A stretch of 64,000 bases of DNA from Methylobacterium oryzae (GCF_021398735.1 NZ_CP090349.1:812501-876500), one strand, 5' to 3'; positions 25,355-35,972 are shown, numbered from the stretch's first letter. Numbers and translations: made by a program. Notes: generated from the letters alone by a model not told the origin.

Positions 25355-27547
25355 ATGCGTTTCTCGATCAAGGCCAAGCTCGGGGTGGGCTTCGGCGCGA
25401 TCCTCGTTCTCCTGGGGACGGCCAGCGGGGTCGGCTACCAGAGGCTCACGGCCGCCGACGCGACGATGAAGTACGTCCTGAGCCGCGCCGAGATCCAGAA
25501 GCAGGTTCTCGAGGGCAAGGCGCACGCCATCCGCAGCGCGTTCAACGTCCGCGGAGCCCTGATCAGCCCGGACGAGACGCAGATGACGGAGTTCGCCAAG
25601 CGCTCGGCGACCAACCACGGTGACGCCATGGCGTCCCTGGCCAAGGTGAAGACTCTGCTCATGACCGACGAGGGCAGGAGGCTCTACGAGGACCTGTCGG
25701 CCAAGTACGAGAAGCAGAACGCGCTGGGGAACCGGGCTCTGGAGCTGACCCGCGACAATTCCAACGGGAAGACCTGGGCCGAGATCAATGCGGCGGGTCG
25801 CCCGGCGCTGGCCGCCCTGCGCACGGACCTCGACGCCCTGATCAACACGGCGACCGACGCCCAGAGCCCCGCCGGAGAGCGGCTCGCCCGGGTCGCCGCG
25901 GTGTTCAAGAGCCGGGTCGAGCGGGCCTGGGGGCAGCTGACCTCGGCCACCGGGACCACGAGCGTCGAGGCGCTCCAGCAGCGCGTGGCCCTCGCCAAGC
26001 AGTCGCGCGAGGAGATTAACCGGTCGGTGGACGAGCTCGCGGCGGCGTCCCAGGCGGCGGGAATCGCCGTGACGGCTGTCCGCGAGCGGTTCGGAACCTG
26101 GGCGTCCTCCTTCCAGCGGGCGCTCGCCCTTGTCGAGATCGGCAGCTCGGTGAAGGCGGCAGAAGTCGCCTCGGGCGAGTACGCCACGGTGAGCACGACC
26201 GCGATCAACGCGTTCGAGGCGCTGGCGGATCGGCAGAAGCGGTTCATGGACGACGCCGCGGCCCAGGCCACCGCGGAATCCGCCCAGGGTCAGACGATCC
26301 TGCTGAGCGTGGCGGCGGCCGCGCTCCTCATGGGCCTCGGCATCGCGACCTGGCTCGCGCTGTCGATCTCCCGCGGCCTCGGCCGTGCCGTCTCGCTCGC
26401 CGACGCGGTGTCGATGGGCGACCTGAGCCAGACCGCGACGGTCACGACCAACGACGAGCTCGGCGACCTCGTCGGCGCCATGGGCCGCATGACCGAGAAC
26501 CTGAACGCGACCGCGGCGCTCGCCAACGCGATCGCCCAGGGCGACCTCACCGTGGAGGCCCGGCCGCTCTCCGACAAGGACACGATGGGCCTCGCCCTGC
26601 AGACCATGCTGTCGAAGCTGCGCACCGTCGTGGCCGAGGCGACCGCGGCGGCCGGCAACGTCTCGGCGGGGTCCCAGGAGCTCTCGGCCTCGGCCGAGCA
26701 GCTGTCGCAGGGTTCGACCGAGCAGGCCTCGTCGACCGAGGAAGCCTCGGCCTCCATGGAGGAGATGGCCGCCAACGTGAAGCAGAACGCCGAGAACGCC
26801 AGCCAGACCGAGACGATCGCCCGGCAATCGGCCCAGGACGCCGAGGCGAGCGGAATCGCCGTCGGCCGCGCCGTCGAGGCCATGCAGACTATCGCCCAGA
26901 AGATCACCATCGTGCAGGAGATCGCCCGCCAGACCGACCTGCTGGCGCTCAACGCCGCCGTGGAGGCGGCCCGGGCCGGTGAGCACGGTCGCGGGTTCGC
27001 GGTGGTCGCCAGCGAGGTGCGCAAGCTCGCCGAGCGCAGCCAGGCGGCCGCGGCCGAGATCGGCACGCTCTCGTCCGACACCGTCAAGGCCGCCCAGCAG
27101 GCCGGCGACATGCTCGGCAAGCTCGTGCCCGACATCAAGAAGACCGCCAGCCTGGTCGAGGAGATCACCGCCGCCTGCCGCGAGCAGGATGTCGGCTCGG
27201 GCCAGATCAACCAGGCGATCCAGCAGCTCGACAAGGTGACCCAGCAGAACGCCAGCGCCTCCGAGCAGGTCTCGGCCACCTCCGAGGAGCTGGCCACCCA
27301 GGCCGAGAAGCTGCAGGCGACGATCGCCTACTTCCGGATCACCGAAGCGGCCGCGCCGGTGGCCGGTGTCGACCAGGCGGTGACGCGGCTGCGCGCGACC
27401 GCGGCGCGGATGGGCACGCCCTCGGCGGCGATCCGCTCCCCGAGCCCGAAGCGGGCGGGCGCGCGCGGCCCGGCCGGGGGCGGCGGCTTCGCCCTCGACA
27501 TGGGCGAGGGCGACGCGCAGGACGCCGCCTTCACCCGGGTCGCCTGA
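25355..27547 (+). CDS. Transmembrane methyl-accepting chemotaxis protein
   Basis: A 730-residue chemoreceptor. Membrane segment 1 is at about residues 7-29. A long, mostly helical periplasmic sensor (30-310) follows, with no recognised ligand pocket. Membrane segment 2 is at about 313-335, then a HAMP region ([20 protein letters not shown]) and the signalling domain with tip [20 protein letters not shown] and [15 protein letters not shown]. The tail is Gly/Pro-rich and lacks the NWETF-type CheR tether. It sits inside the che operon and is therefore probably the main receptor for this CheA. The ligand is unknown. Confidence 0.95.
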   Translation: MRFSIKAKLGVGFGAILVLLGTASGVGYQRLTAADATMKYVLSRAEIQKQVLEGKAHAIRSAFNVRGALISPDETQMTEFAKRSATNHGDAMASLAKVKTLLMTDEGRRLYEDLSAKYEKQNALGNRALELTRDNSNGKTWAEINAAGRPALAALRTDLDALINTATDAQSPAGERLARVAAVFKSRVERAWGQLTSATGTTSVEALQQRVALAKQSREEINRSVDELAAASQAAGIAVTAVRERFGTWASSFQRALALVEIGSSVKAAEVASGEYATVSTTAINAFEALADRQKRFMDDAAAQATAESAQGQTILLSVAAAALLMGLGIATWLALSISRGLGRAVSLADAVSMGDLSQTATVTTNDELGDLVGAMGRMTENLNATAALANAIAQGDLTVEARPLSDKDTMGLALQTMLSKLRTVVAEATAAAGNVSAGSQELSASAEQLSQGSTEQASSTEEASASMEEMAANVKQNAENASQTETIARQSAQDAEASGIAVGRAVEAMQTIAQKITIVQEIARQTDLLALNAAVEAARAGEHGRGFAVVASEVRKLAERSQAAAAEIGTLSSDTVKAAQQAGDMLGKLVPDIKKTASLVEEITAACREQDVGSGQINQAIQQLDKVTQQNASASEQVSATSEELATQAEKLQATIAYFRITEAAAPVAGVDQAVTRLRATAARMGTPSAAIRSPSPKRAGARGPAGGGGFALDMGEGDAQDAAFTRVA

Positions 27548-27675
27548 CACCTCGCCCGAGGCCCGGATCCGCGCGGTGCCCGTGCCCGCGCGGATCCCGC
27601 CGCCGTCGTCAGCCGCCGTCGTCAGCCGTCGTCGCGAGCCGCCGTCGCGCGCCGCGCTCCAGCCGGAGACCCTGC

Positions 27676-28149
27676 ATGTCCAGTGTGTGGCAGTACCTGA
27701 CCCTCGGCCTCGGCGCCGAGACCTTCGGGATCGACGTCGAGCACGTCCACGAGATCCTCGACTACCGGGTCCCGGCCGCGCTGCCGCAGGCGCCGGCCTT
27801 CCTGCTCGGCATGATCGACGTGCGCGGGCAGAGCTACCCGGTGGTGGACCTGCGGACCAAGCTCGGCCTGCCGCCGGTGGCGCGCACGCCGGCCACCCGG
27901 ATCATCCTGCTCAACGTGCCGATGCCCGGCCGGGCGCTGCGGGTCGGGTTCGTGGCCGACCGGGTGATCGAGGTGACCGAGCTCGACCGGGCCGAGATGG
28001 AGGCGGCGCCCGAGGTCGGCGGGCGCTGGAACGCCCGCTACATCGCGGGGATCGGCCGCCGGGGCGAGGCCTTCGTGGTGGTGTTCGACCTCGTCGCGCT
28101 CATGGACGGCGACGGCCCGGCCCTGGTCGCGACCCCGCAGGCCGCCTGA
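27676..28149 (+). CDS. cheW: Chemotaxis coupling protein CheW (second copy)
   Basis: A compact 157-residue CheW domain (LTLGLGAETFGIDVEHVHEI, then GMIDVRGQSYPVVDLRTKLG, then VGFVADRVIEVTEL). It lies between the receptor and cheR genes in the che operon, 13 bases before cheR. It lacks the N-terminal extension of the first CheW. Confidence 0.94.
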   Translation: MSSVWQYLTLGLGAETFGIDVEHVHEILDYRVPAALPQAPAFLLGMIDVRGQSYPVVDLRTKLGLPPVARTPATRIILLNVPMPGRALRVGFVADRVIEVTELDRAEMEAAPEVGGRWNARYIAGIGRRGEAFVVVFDLVALMDGDGPALVATPQAA

Positions 28150-28162
28150 AGGATCCGCCACC

Positions 28163-29011
28163 ATGGAGGCCGATCCGGGTCACCTGAGCGACCGGCATTT
28201 CCGCTCGGTCGCCGACCTCGTCCAGCAGCATGCCGGCATCCAGCTCCCGCCGGCCAAGCGCACCATGGTCGAGGGGCGGCTGCGCAAGCGCATGCGCGCC
28301 CTCGATCTCCCGACCCTGGAGGCCTACGGCCGCCACCTGTTCGAGGCCGGCCACCTCGCGGACGAGTTCCCGCACCTCGTCGACTGCGTGACGACGAACA
28401 AGACCGACTTCTTCCGCGAGCCCGCGCATTTCGACCTGCTGCGCGAGACGATCGTGCCGCGGCTGGCGGCGCGGGGCGACCGGCCGCTGCTCAAGGTCTG
28501 GAGCGCGGCGGCCTCGACCGGTGCCGAGGCCTACACGCTGGCGATGGTCCTGCACGACATGGCCGCCGACCGGTTCCGCTACGCCATCCTCGGGACCGAC
28601 ATCTCCTCGGAGGTCCTCGACCGTGCCCGGACGGCGATCTACCCGGCCGAGATGCTGGACGCCGTGCCGGCGGACCTGCGCCGCCGCTACGTGATGGTCG
28701 CGCGCGATCCGGCCCGGCGCGAGGGGCGGATCGTGCCGGAGCTGCGCGCCCGGGTGCGGTTCCAGCGGCTCAACCTGATGGACGAGACCTACCCGATCGA
28801 CCGGGACGTCGACCTCATCTTCTGCCGCAACGTGCTGATCTACTTCGACAAGCCGACCCAGAGGGCGGTGGTCGCGCGCCTGGCCGGGCACCTGCGCCCC
28901 GGCGGCTACCTGATCGTCGGCCATTCCGAATCCATGGCGGGCGTCGGCGTGGCCGGCCTCGACCAGATCTCCTCGACCGTCTTCGGCAAGCTGCGGGAAT
29001 CCGGCCGGTGA
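28163..29011 (+). CDS. cheR: Chemotaxis methyltransferase CheR
   Basis: An S-adenosylmethionine-dependent methyltransferase that methylates glutamates of chemoreceptors; 282 residues, normal for the family. The N-terminal helical domain is followed by [14 protein letters not shown] and the SAM-binding [16 protein letters not shown]. The later motifs [23 protein letters not shown] and [14 protein letters not shown] are also present. The stop codon overlaps the cheB GTG start by four bases (GTGA), so the two opposing enzymes are translationally coupled. Confidence 0.96.
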   Translation: MEADPGHLSDRHFRSVADLVQQHAGIQLPPAKRTMVEGRLRKRMRALDLPTLEAYGRHLFEAGHLADEFPHLVDCVTTNKTDFFREPAHFDLLRETIVPRLAARGDRPLLKVWSAAASTGAEAYTLAMVLHDMAADRFRYAILGTDISSEVLDRARTAIYPAEMLDAVPADLRRRYVMVARDPARREGRIVPELRARVRFQRLNLMDETYPIDRDVDLIFCRNVLIYFDKPTQRAVVARLAGHLRPGGYLIVGHSESMAGVGVAGLDQISSTVFGKLRESGR

Positions 29012-30093
29012 GCGCGTCCAGACCGATCCGCGTCCTGATCGTCGACGACTCGGCCTCCGTCCGCCAGACGCTGTGCAGCATCCTGGGGACGGCGCCCGAC
29101 ATCGAGATCCTGGGCACCGCCGCCGATCCGTTCATCGCGGCGCGCCGCATCCAGGAGGAGATCCCGGACGTCATCATCCTCGATCTCGAGATGCCGCGCA
29201 TGGACGGCCTGACCTTCCTGCGCAAGATCATGGCGCAGAAGCCGCTCCCGGTGATCGTCTGCTCGACCCTGACCGAGGCCGGGTCCCGGATCCTGTTCGA
29301 GGTGCTGGAGGCGGGCGCCGTCGACGTGCTGCCGAAACCGCGCGTCGACACCCGCCAGTTCCTGCTCGAGTCCACGGTCCGGGTCTGCGACGCGGTCCGG
29401 GCCGCCGCCCGGGCCAAGCTGCGCGGGAGCCGGCCGTCCCGGCCGCTGGTGGAGGCGAAGCTCTCGGCCGACGTCGTCCTGCCGCCGCCCGTGCCCGGGC
29501 GCGTCGTGGCCGGGACCGACCGGATCGTCTGCATCGGCGCGTCGACGGGCGGCACGGAGGCGCTGCGCGACGTGCTCGAGGTGCTGCCCGCCGAGTCCCC
29601 CGGTCTCGTCATCGTGCAGCACATGCCGGAGCATTTCACGGCGGCGTTCGCCAAGCGCCTGAACGGCCTCTGCGCGATCGCCGTCAAGGAGGCGGAGGAC
29701 GGCGATCCCGTGGTGCGGGGCCGTGCCCTGATCGCCCCGGGCGGGCGGCACCTCATGGTCGAGCGCCGGGGCGGCAGCTACGCGGTGTCGGTGAAGGACG
29801 GTCCCCTCGTCGCGCGCCACCGCCCGTCGGTCGACGTCCTGTTCCGGTCGGCCGCCCGGGCCGCGGCCGCGAACGCGCTCGGCATCCTGCTGACCGGCAT
29901 GGGCGACGACGGCGCCAACGGCCTGCTGGAGATGCGCCGCGCCGGGGCGCAGACGGTCGCCCAGGACGAGGCGAGCTGCGTCGTGTTCGGGATGCCCAAG
30001 GAGGCGATCGACCGCGGTGCGGCCGCCAAGATCCTGCCGCTGGAGCAGATGCACCTGGAGATCCGGCGCTTCGGCCTGCCCGCGGCGCGCTGA
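29008..30093 (+). CDS. cheB: Chemotaxis response regulator methylesterase/glutamine deamidase CheB
   Basis: Removes methyl groups from receptors when phosphorylated by CheA; 361 residues. The N-terminal receiver has D13/D14 and the phospho-site D59 ([12 protein letters not shown]). A linker of about 50 residues leads to the esterase domain, with the catalytic Ser in [11 protein letters not shown], the His in [10 protein letters not shown] and the Asp in [11 protein letters not shown]. The start is GTG at 29008, inside the end of cheR. It is the last gene of the che operon. No cheD is present. Confidence 0.96.
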   Translation: MSASRPIRVLIVDDSASVRQTLCSILGTAPDIEILGTAADPFIAARRIQEEIPDVIILDLEMPRMDGLTFLRKIMAQKPLPVIVCSTLTEAGSRILFEVLEAGAVDVLPKPRVDTRQFLLESTVRVCDAVRAAARAKLRGSRPSRPLVEAKLSADVVLPPPVPGRVVAGTDRIVCIGASTGGTEALRDVLEVLPAESPGLVIVQHMPEHFTAAFAKRLNGLCAIAVKEAEDGDPVVRGRALIAPGGRHLMVERRGGSYAVSVKDGPLVARHRPSVDVLFRSAARAAAANALGILLTGMGDDGANGLLEMRRAGAQTVAQDEASCVVFGMPKEAIDRGAAAKILPLEQMHLEIRRFGLPAAR

Positions 30094-30798
30094 GGCCGGG
30101 GCGAGCGCCGGGGCCGGGTTCAGGACTGGTCGCGTTGCCCGGGCTGCGCCTCGGCCTTCGCCCGGCGTCCGCGCGCGCGGCTGGATGGTTGCGCCGCGCC
30201 GCGCCGCGTCCCGCGGGGGCCAGCCTTTACCGGCCTGGCTCCGGGAAGCCCCACGCTCCCGCCCCGCCGCGCGCCGCGCTGGGCGACCTGACCGGGACGG
30301 TCACCCTCGTCCCGGGGTCCAGAATCCAGCAGGTCCTGAACACCGGGCGGATGCTCGGGCACGCGGAACAGGCGGGCCAGCCCGTCGGCGACGCCCCGGA
30401 GAACGGCATCGGCCTGCTCGTGATCGTCCTGGCCCTGTACGACGATGAAACTCATCTGCGCACCCGGATGGTTCGTTCAGGTCCTCAACTCGACACGTTG
30501 CGAAGGGTTGCCTGGGCCTGTCGGAAGTCATCCGACGATTATGCGAATCCGCACGTCATGAACGTCATGTAATCAACCGGTGGTCGTATATAGGTGAATA
30601 ATGAATGATTGTGCCCGGTGGTGACGGCGACTCGCCACGATTCCCGGAGTCTTGCTCAACGCACGGTCGGATCGCGTTCGGGGCGATACCGGGCAGAGTT
30701 GTGCTGGTGCGCCACGGCACGCGCTGCGCAGCGCGACGGCGGTTCAGTGACCGGGCGACGGGGAGTCGGACCGGTCAGGGCCGATCCGGCCGGCCGGC
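30094..30798. other. Intergenic region between the che operon and dadA
   Basis: These 705 bases lie between convergent units (cheB ends rightward, dadA ends leftward). One weak small leftward frame (30120-30455) is listed separately. The stretch 30540-30620 is AT-rich. No terminator hairpin with a T-run was recognised. Confidence 0.4.
30120..30455 (-). CDS. Possible small hypothetical protein, doubtful
   Basis: A 111-codon frame whose first 45 residues look protein-like (MSFIVVQGQDDHEQADAVLR ... GLARLFRVPEH, faintly like a tautomerase-type start). The rest turns Arg/Gly-rich and non-descript. A different minus frame over 30227-30340 reads more naturally (CWILDPGTRVTVPV). The locus may therefore be a gene broken by a frameshift, or a sequencing error. 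The evidence is too weak for a function. Confidence 0.25.
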   Translation of the reverse strand: MSFIVVQGQDDHEQADAVLRGVADGLARLFRVPEHPPGVQDLLDSGPRDEGDRPGQVAQRGARRGGSVGLPGARPVKAGPRGTRRGAAQPSSRARGRRAKAEAQPGQRDQS

Positions 30799-32058
30799 TC
30801 ACGCGGCGTAGCGGTCGAGGGCCAGATCGTCGCTCGCGATCTCCGGCGCCCGTCCGGACACGAGGTCGGCGAGCAGGCGGCCCGATCCGCAGGCCATCGT
30901 CCAGCCCAGCGTGCCGTGACCGGTGTTGGTGAACAGGTTCCCGACCCGCGTGCCCCCGACGATCGGCGTGCCGTCCGGCGTCATCGGCCGCAGGCCGGTC
31001 CAGAACGCGGCTCGGTCGAGGTCGCCGCCGGCCGGGAACAGGTCCTGCACCGAGCGCGCGAGGGTCTCGCGGCGCGGCAGGCGCAGGGCGCTGCTGAACC
31101 CGGCGAGCTCGGCGGTGCCGCCGACGCGGATGCGGTCGCCGAGCCGGGTGATCGCGACCTTGTAGGTCTCGTCCATCACCGTCGAGACCGGCGCGGCCGC
31201 CGGATCGGTGATGGGGAGCGTGAGCGAGTAGCCCTTCACCGGGTAGACCGGCAGGGCGATCCCGAGGGGGCGCAGCAGGGCCGGCGTGTAGCTGCCCAGC
31301 GCCGCCACGTAGGCATCCGCCCGCAGGAGGTCGCCGTCGGCGGTCTCGACCGCCGTCACCCGGTCCCCGGCGTGATGCAGGCGCGCGATCGCCGTGCGGT
31401 AGCGGAAGGTGACGCCGAGGCCCTCGCAGATCGCGGCGAGGCGCTGCGTGAACAGGTGCGCGTCGCCGGTCTCGTCGCCCGGCAGCCGCAGGCCGCCGAC
31501 GAAGACGCCGCGCATGGCGGCGAGCGCCGGCTCGGCACTGACGCAGCCGGCCGGGTCCAGCACCGTGTAGGGCACGCCGTAGGCGTCGAGGACGCGGGTG
31601 TCGTCGCCGACATGGTCGAGCTGCTTCTGCGTCCGGAAGAGCTGGAGCGTGCCCTTCTCCCGGTGGTCGTAGGCGATGCCGGTCTCGGTGCGCAGGTCGC
31701 GCAGCGCGTCGCGGCTGTACTCGGCGAGCCGGACCATGCGGCCCTTGTTCCGCTGGTAGGCCTCCTCGGTGCAGTTCGCGAGCATGCGCGTGAGCCACGC
31801 GTAGAGGCGGGGCTCGAGCCGCGGCCACAGCACCAGGGGGCGGTGCCGCATCATCAGCCACTTGAGCGCCTTCACGGGGATCCCGGGCGCCGCCCAGGGG
31901 GCCGAGTAGCCGGGCGAGACCTGCCCGGCATTGGCGAAACTGGTCTCCAGGCCGGAGCCCGGCTGGCGCTCCAGCACGGTGACCTGATGGCCGGCCCGGG
32001 CGAGGTAGTAGGCCGAGGTGACGCCGACGACGCCGCCGCCGAGGATGAGGACGTGCAT
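30799..32058 (-). CDS. dadA: D-amino acid dehydrogenase small subunit-type flavoenzyme
   Basis: Oxidises D-amino acids, chiefly D-alanine, to the keto acid and ammonia and passes electrons to the respiratory chain; 419 residues. The FAD-binding start is [20 protein letters not shown], and [20 protein letters not shown] is diagnostic for DadA. The C-terminal FAD contact is [20 protein letters not shown]. The ATG at 32058 was chosen because the Rossmann motif starts there. It lies 8 bases after the alanine racemase stop codon; the pair converts L-alanine to D-alanine and then to pyruvate, as in dadAX operons. Confidence 0.94.
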   Translation of the reverse strand: MHVLILGGGVVGVTSAYYLARAGHQVTVLERQPGSGLETSFANAGQVSPGYSAPWAAPGIPVKALKWLMMRHRPLVLWPRLEPRLYAWLTRMLANCTEEAYQRNKGRMVRLAEYSRDALRDLRTETGIAYDHREKGTLQLFRTQKQLDHVGDDTRVLDAYGVPYTVLDPAGCVSAEPALAAMRGVFVGGLRLPGDETGDAHLFTQRLAAICEGLGVTFRYRTAIARLHHAGDRVTAVETADGDLLRADAYVAALGSYTPALLRPLGIALPVYPVKGYSLTLPITDPAAAPVSTVMDETYKVAITRLGDRIRVGGTAELAGFSSALRLPRRETLARSVQDLFPAGGDLDRAAFWTGLRPMTPDGTPIVGGTRVGNLFTNTGHGTLGWTMACGSGRLLADLVSGRAPEIASDDLALDRYAA

Positions 32059-32066
32059 GGCGGGCC

Positions 32067-33200
32067 TCAGGCTCCGAGATAGACGCGGTGGAAGCGGTGG
32101 CCGAGGCTGGTCAGGACCTCGTAGCCGATCGTGCCGGCCGCGGCCGCGACGGCGTCGACGTCGCGCTCCGGCCCGACGATGTCGACGAGCGTCCCCGGCC
32201 CGAGGGTGCCGGGGGCCACGTCGGTGACGTCGAGGACGAGGCTGTCCATCGAGACGCGCCCGACCACGGGCAGCCGGACGCCGCCGAACCACGCCGCGCC
32301 GCCCGCCGTGCTGCGGAAGAACCCGTCCGCGTAGCCGATCGCGACCGTGGCGAGGCGGCTGTCCCTGTCGACTCGGGCCGCGTGGCCGTAGCCGACCGGC
32401 GTCCCCGCCGGGACGCTGCGCGTCTGCATCACCCGGGCCCGCAGGCCGATCACCGGCCGCATCGGGTTCGGCGCGCCCTCCTGCGGCGCGATCCCGTAGA
32501 GGGCGGCGCCGGGGCGTACCATGTCGAAGTGGAAGTCCGCACCGAGGAAGATCCCCGACGAGGCCGCGAGGCTCGCCGGCACCGTCGGCAGGTGCTGCCG
32601 GACCGCCCGGAAGACGGAGAGCTGCGCCGCGTTGACCGGGCTGTCGGGCTCGCCCGCGCAGGCGAGGTGGCTCATCACCAGCCGCAGGTCGAGGCCCGCG
32701 AGGGCGTCCGGCCGGTCGAAGAGCGCGCCGACCTCCTCCGGCGCGAGGCCGAAGCGGGCCATGCCGGTATCGACCTGGAGGATCGCCGGCAGGCGCCGCG
32801 CGCGCCGCCGGGCCAGGCCCTGCCAGCCGCCGAGCTGGGCCAGGTCGTTGAGGACGGGCACGAGGTCGTGGTCCGCGCAGGCCGCCTCGCTGCCCGGGGC
32901 GGCGCCGTTGAGCACGGCGATCACCGCGCCGGGGCCGAGGATGGACCGGAGGGCGACGCCCTCGCCGACCTGGGCGACGAAGAAGTGCCGGCAGCCCGCG
33001 GCGGCCAGGACCGGCGCGACCCGGTCGGCGCCGAGGCCGTAGGCGTCCGCCTTGACGACGGCCGCGCAAGTCGCCGTCCCGGCTCGCGCGGCGAGCAGGC
33101 GGTAATTCTCCGCGACGGCCGCGAGATCGATCGTGAGGAGGGCGGAGGCCGTCCCGGCCGGGCCCGCATCGGGCCGGAGCTCGCGGTCGATCATGCTCAT
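32067..33200 (-). CDS. alr: Alanine racemase
   Basis: A PLP-dependent racemase of 377 residues. The PLP lysine is K50 in [14 protein letters not shown]. The substrate-side segments include [27 protein letters not shown] and [12 protein letters not shown]. The second catalytic base is the Tyr in TPVGYGH, and the C-terminal beta domain has [15 protein letters not shown]. The start is the first ATG of MSMIDRE (33200). Upstream of dadA in one transcript, it more likely serves alanine catabolism (a DadX role) than cell-wall synthesis. It is divergent from an Lrp-type regulator. Confidence 0.95.
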   Translation of the reverse strand: MSMIDRELRPDAGPAGTASALLTIDLAAVAENYRLLAARAGTATCAAVVKADAYGLGADRVAPVLAAAGCRHFFVAQVGEGVALRSILGPGAVIAVLNGAAPGSEAACADHDLVPVLNDLAQLGGWQGLARRRARRLPAILQVDTGMARFGLAPEEVGALFDRPDALAGLDLRLVMSHLACAGEPDSPVNAAQLSVFRAVRQHLPTVPASLAASSGIFLGADFHFDMVRPGAALYGIAPQEGAPNPMRPVIGLRARVMQTRSVPAGTPVGYGHAARVDRDSRLATVAIGYADGFFRSTAGGAAWFGGVRLPVVGRVSMDSLVLDVTDVAPGTLGPGTLVDIVGPERDVDAVAAAAGTIGYEVLTSLGHRFHRVYLGA

Positions 33201-33291
33201 GGCGGCCCTCGGAACGGCGCTCGGATGCAGTGCCGGAAGGCTACACGAAGGATCGTCGAACGAGCGTGCATCCTGTCGAAGGGATTTGAGT

Positions 33292-33330
33292 TTCGAGCTT
33301 GGCCGTGAAAATATCTGCGGCCAGTTCGAA
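33292..33330. promoter_or_regulatory. Imperfect palindrome upstream of the Lrp-type regulator
   Basis: The left arm TTCGAGCTTGGCCG and the inverted right arm TTCGAACTGGCCG flank an AT-rich 12-base centre (TGAAAATATCTG, 33306-33317). Lrp/AsnC proteins bind dyads with AT-rich centres. The site lies 17 bases before the regulator's GTG in the region shared with alr-dadA, so it fits a DadR-type operator. Binding is inferred. Confidence 0.5.
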
Positions 33331-33347
33331 GATCCTGCGAGGCGCGC

Positions 33348-33797
33348 GTGGACGCGATCGACCGCCGCATCATCCAGGCCCTGCGCGGCGACGGCCGGAT
33401 CAGCAACGCGGATCTCGCCGCGGCGGTCGGCCTGTCGGCGTCCGCCTGCCATCGCCGCGTGCGGCTGCTGGAGGAATCCGGCGTCATCCGGGGCTACACG
33501 GCGCTGATCGGCGGCGCGGTCGACGGGCCGGGCCTCGTGGTCCTCACGCAGTTCACCCTGGACCGCCAGACCGAGGACTATCTCAACCGGTTCGAGGCGG
33601 CCGTGCGGCGCTGTCCCGAGGTGCAGGATTGCTATCTGATGACCGGGACGGCCGACTATCTCGTGAAGCTCAAGGTGATCGACGCGGCCGACTACGAGCG
33701 GCTGCACAAGGATGTCCTGTCGCGGCTGCCGGGAGTCGCCCGGCTGCAGTCGAGCTTCGCGATCCGGACCGTCGTGGCCGCCGGCCGGCCGCTCTGA
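33348..33797 (+). CDS. Lrp/AsnC-family transcriptional regulator (DadR-like)
   Basis: A 149-residue regulator with an N-terminal helix-turn-helix (IIQALRGDGRISNADLAAAV, then LSASACHRRVRLLEESGVI) and a C-terminal RAM ligand-binding domain (VQDCYLMTGTADYLVKLKV). Its position, divergent from alr-dadA, is that of DadR, which activates those genes with L-alanine. The GTG start at 33348 was chosen from the helix-turn-helix start. The next gene, an amidohydrolase, follows by 13 bases on the same strand, so it may be cotranscribed. Confidence 0.9.
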   Translation: MDAIDRRIIQALRGDGRISNADLAAAVGLSASACHRRVRLLEESGVIRGYTALIGGAVDGPGLVVLTQFTLDRQTEDYLNRFEAAVRRCPEVQDCYLMTGTADYLVKLKVIDAADYERLHKDVLSRLPGVARLQSSFAIRTVVAAGRPL

Positions 33798-33810
33798 AGG
33801 GAGCCCCGCC

Positions 33811-35052
33811 ATGACGCCGAGCACCGAACCGCGCGGGGACGCCCCCTGCGACCTGCGCCTCCACGACGCCGCGCTCGCCGAGGGAAGCCGGGTAACGATC
33901 GATATCCGGGGCGACCGCGTGGCGGCGCTGCGGGATCCCGGCGCGCCGCTCCCGCCCGCCGGCCGCACGATCGATCTCGGCGGCGCGCTGCTGCTGCCGG
34001 GCCTGTCGGACGGGCACGTCCATCTCGACAAGTGCCTGCTCGGCCTGCCGTGGCGCCCGCACGCGGCGGCGGGGTCCGTCCGCGCGATCATCGAGGACGA
34101 GAAGGCGTTCCGCCGCACCACGCGGATCCCGCTCGCCGAGCAGGGCGCCGAGGCGCTGCTCGAACGCATGCTCCGCGGCGGCACGACCAGCCTGCGGACC
34201 CATGTCGACGTCGACGACGTCACGCGGCTCGACCACCTCGCCCAGATCCTCGACCTGCGGGCGCGCTGGTCCGACCGCCTGCAGATCCAGATCGTCGCCT
34301 TCCCGCAGAGCGGGATCCTGGGTTGCCCGCCGGTCGCCGACGACCTGGACGAGGCCCTGCGGATGGGCGCGGACCTCGTCGGCGGCCTCGATCCCGTCGG
34401 CATCGACGGAGACCGCGACGGTCACCTGGACATCGTCTTCGCCCTGGCCGAGCGGCACGGCAGGGGCATCGACATCCATCTCCACGAGGGCGGCGCGGCC
34501 GGACTCGCCACGATCGCGGCGATCGCGGCCCGGACAGCGGCGGCCGGGCTCGGCGGGCAGGTCACGATCAGCCACGCCTTCGCCCTCGCTGAGGCCGACG
34601 ACCTGGAACTCGGCCGGATCGCCGAGGCCCTGAACCGGGCCGGCGTCGCGATCCTCAGCAGCGTGCCGGGCGGGGCCCGATGCCCGCCGATCCCGCGGCT
34701 GCGCGCGCTCGGCGTCCCGGTCTGCCTCGGCACCGACAACGTCCGCGACTGCTGGAATCCCGCGACGGTGACCAGCATGGTCGCCCGCGCCCAGCTCGCC
34801 GCCTACCGGTTCGACCTGCGCACCGACGCGGACCTCGCGGCGTTACTGGCGCCGATCACCGCCGTCCCGGCGCGGGTGCTGGGCCTCGGTCCGGGCGCGG
34901 TGGCGCCGGGCACGCGGGCCGACCTGATCGCCTTCGCGGCCGGCGGCGTGCCGCAGGTGATCGTCGAGCGCCAGGAGCCCGTGCTCGTCGTGGCGCGGGG
35001 CGCCGTCGCGGTCGACCGGCGCGGCGCGGCCGCAGGAGCCCCGCTACCGTGA
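33811..35052 (+). CDS. Amidohydrolase of the cytosine-deaminase type
   Basis: A metal-dependent TIM-barrel hydrolase of 413 residues. The metal-binding start is GLSDGHVHLDKCLLG, the HxH pair with the K/C context typical of CodA-like enzymes. Then come LRTHVDVDD, DIHLHEGG, VTISHAFAL and the metal Asp in CLGTDNVRD. Family members deaminate cytosine, isoguanine or related heterocycles or cleave cyclic amides, so the substrate is uncertain. The ATG at 33811 is preceded by AAGGGAG. Its stop overlaps the LysR-gene start by four bases (GTGA), so the enzyme and regulator are made together. Confidence 0.87.
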   Translation: MTPSTEPRGDAPCDLRLHDAALAEGSRVTIDIRGDRVAALRDPGAPLPPAGRTIDLGGALLLPGLSDGHVHLDKCLLGLPWRPHAAAGSVRAIIEDEKAFRRTTRIPLAEQGAEALLERMLRGGTTSLRTHVDVDDVTRLDHLAQILDLRARWSDRLQIQIVAFPQSGILGCPPVADDLDEALRMGADLVGGLDPVGIDGDRDGHLDIVFALAERHGRGIDIHLHEGGAAGLATIAAIAARTAAAGLGGQVTISHAFALAEADDLELGRIAEALNRAGVAILSSVPGGARCPPIPRLRALGVPVCLGTDNVRDCWNPATVTSMVARAQLAAYRFDLRTDADLAALLAPITAVPARVLGLGPGAVAPGTRADLIAFAAGGVPQVIVERQEPVLVVARGAVAVDRRGAAAGAPLP

Positions 35053-35957
35053 ACGACCGCGCGCTCCGCTACCTGCTGGCCGTCGTGCGCGCGGGCTCGG
35101 TCCGGGCGGCCGCCGAGGTCCTGAACGTCGCCGCCTCGGCGGTGAGCCGGCAGATCATCGAGCTGGAGGCGCAGGTCGGCGAGACCCTGCTCGAGCGCCT
35201 GCCCCGGGGCGTGGTCCCCACCGAGGCCGGCCGTCTGGTCGCCGAGCACGCGCAGCGGCAGGCCGACGAGGCGGCCCTGCTGGAGGACCAGCTGAAGCGC
35301 CTGCGCGGGGTGCAGCGGGGCACGGTCAGCCTGCGCTGCGGCGCCGGCTTCCTGATCGACCTCCTCGACAACGCGCTGGCCGGCTTCGCGCAGGACCATC
35401 CGGGCATCGCCTATCAGGTCGAGATCGGCACGACCGACGGGATCCTCGCGGCGATCGCCCGGGGGGACGCGGATATCGGCCTCGTCTACAACCCGCCCGC
35501 GCACCCGGATGTCCGCGGGATCGTCTCCGCCCGGCAGCCGCTCCTCGCCATCCTGCCGATGGGGCATCCCCTCGCCGACGGGGCGGCCCCCGTCCCGCTG
35601 CGCAGCTTCGCCACCGAGCCCGCCGCCCTCCTGCCCCCCGACCACGGGGTCCGGCAGCTGATCGGCCGCGTCGAGGCCGACGGCGGCTTCCGGCTGGTGC
35701 CGCGGCTGGAGACGGCGTCCTTCGAGCTGCACCGCCGCTTCGTGATGGCCGCCATGGGCGTCGCGTTCCTGCCCCGCTTCGTGGTCGCGGCCGAGCTGCG
35801 CGACGGCCTCCTCGCGGCTTTGCCGCTGCGCGACGCGATCCTGTCGGAGGCGAGCGCCCACCTCGTCGTCCGCGCGGGGCGGCGCCTGCCGGAGGGCGCG
35901 GCGCGGTTGCTCGGCTGGCTGGCCGACCACATGGTGGCGTTCCGGCCGCCGACCTGA
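35049..35957 (+). CDS. LysR-family transcriptional regulator
   Basis: A 302-residue regulator with an N-terminal winged helix (ALRYLLAVVRAGSVRAAAEV ... SAVSRQIIELEAQVGETLLE) and a C-terminal effector-binding domain of the periplasmic-binding-protein fold. The GTG at 35049 overlaps the amidohydrolase stop codon. Downstream, 15 bases after its stop, lies a 23-bp palindrome and then a promoter for the dehydrogenase gene. This LysR protein is therefore the best candidate regulator of the unit at 36059-41303. The inducer is unknown. Confidence 0.9.
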   Translation: MNDRALRYLLAVVRAGSVRAAAEVLNVAASAVSRQIIELEAQVGETLLERLPRGVVPTEAGRLVAEHAQRQADEAALLEDQLKRLRGVQRGTVSLRCGAGFLIDLLDNALAGFAQDHPGIAYQVEIGTTDGILAAIARGDADIGLVYNPPAHPDVRGIVSARQPLLAILPMGHPLADGAAPVPLRSFATEPAALLPPDHGVRQLIGRVEADGGFRLVPRLETASFELHRRFVMAAMGVAFLPRFVVAAELRDGLLAALPLRDAILSEASAHLVVRAGRRLPEGAARLLGWLADHMVAFRPPT

Positions 35958-35972
35958 CGCGAGCGTGCTGAA

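Noticed and set aside
24392..27550. Minus-strand open frame of 1052 codons
   Set aside because: Antisense to cheA, cheW and the receptor gene, all of which have clear family motifs on the plus strand.
30605..30932. Short plus-strand frames before dadA
   Set aside because: They overlap the dadA 3' end in antisense, are Arg/Pro-rich and have no ribosome site.
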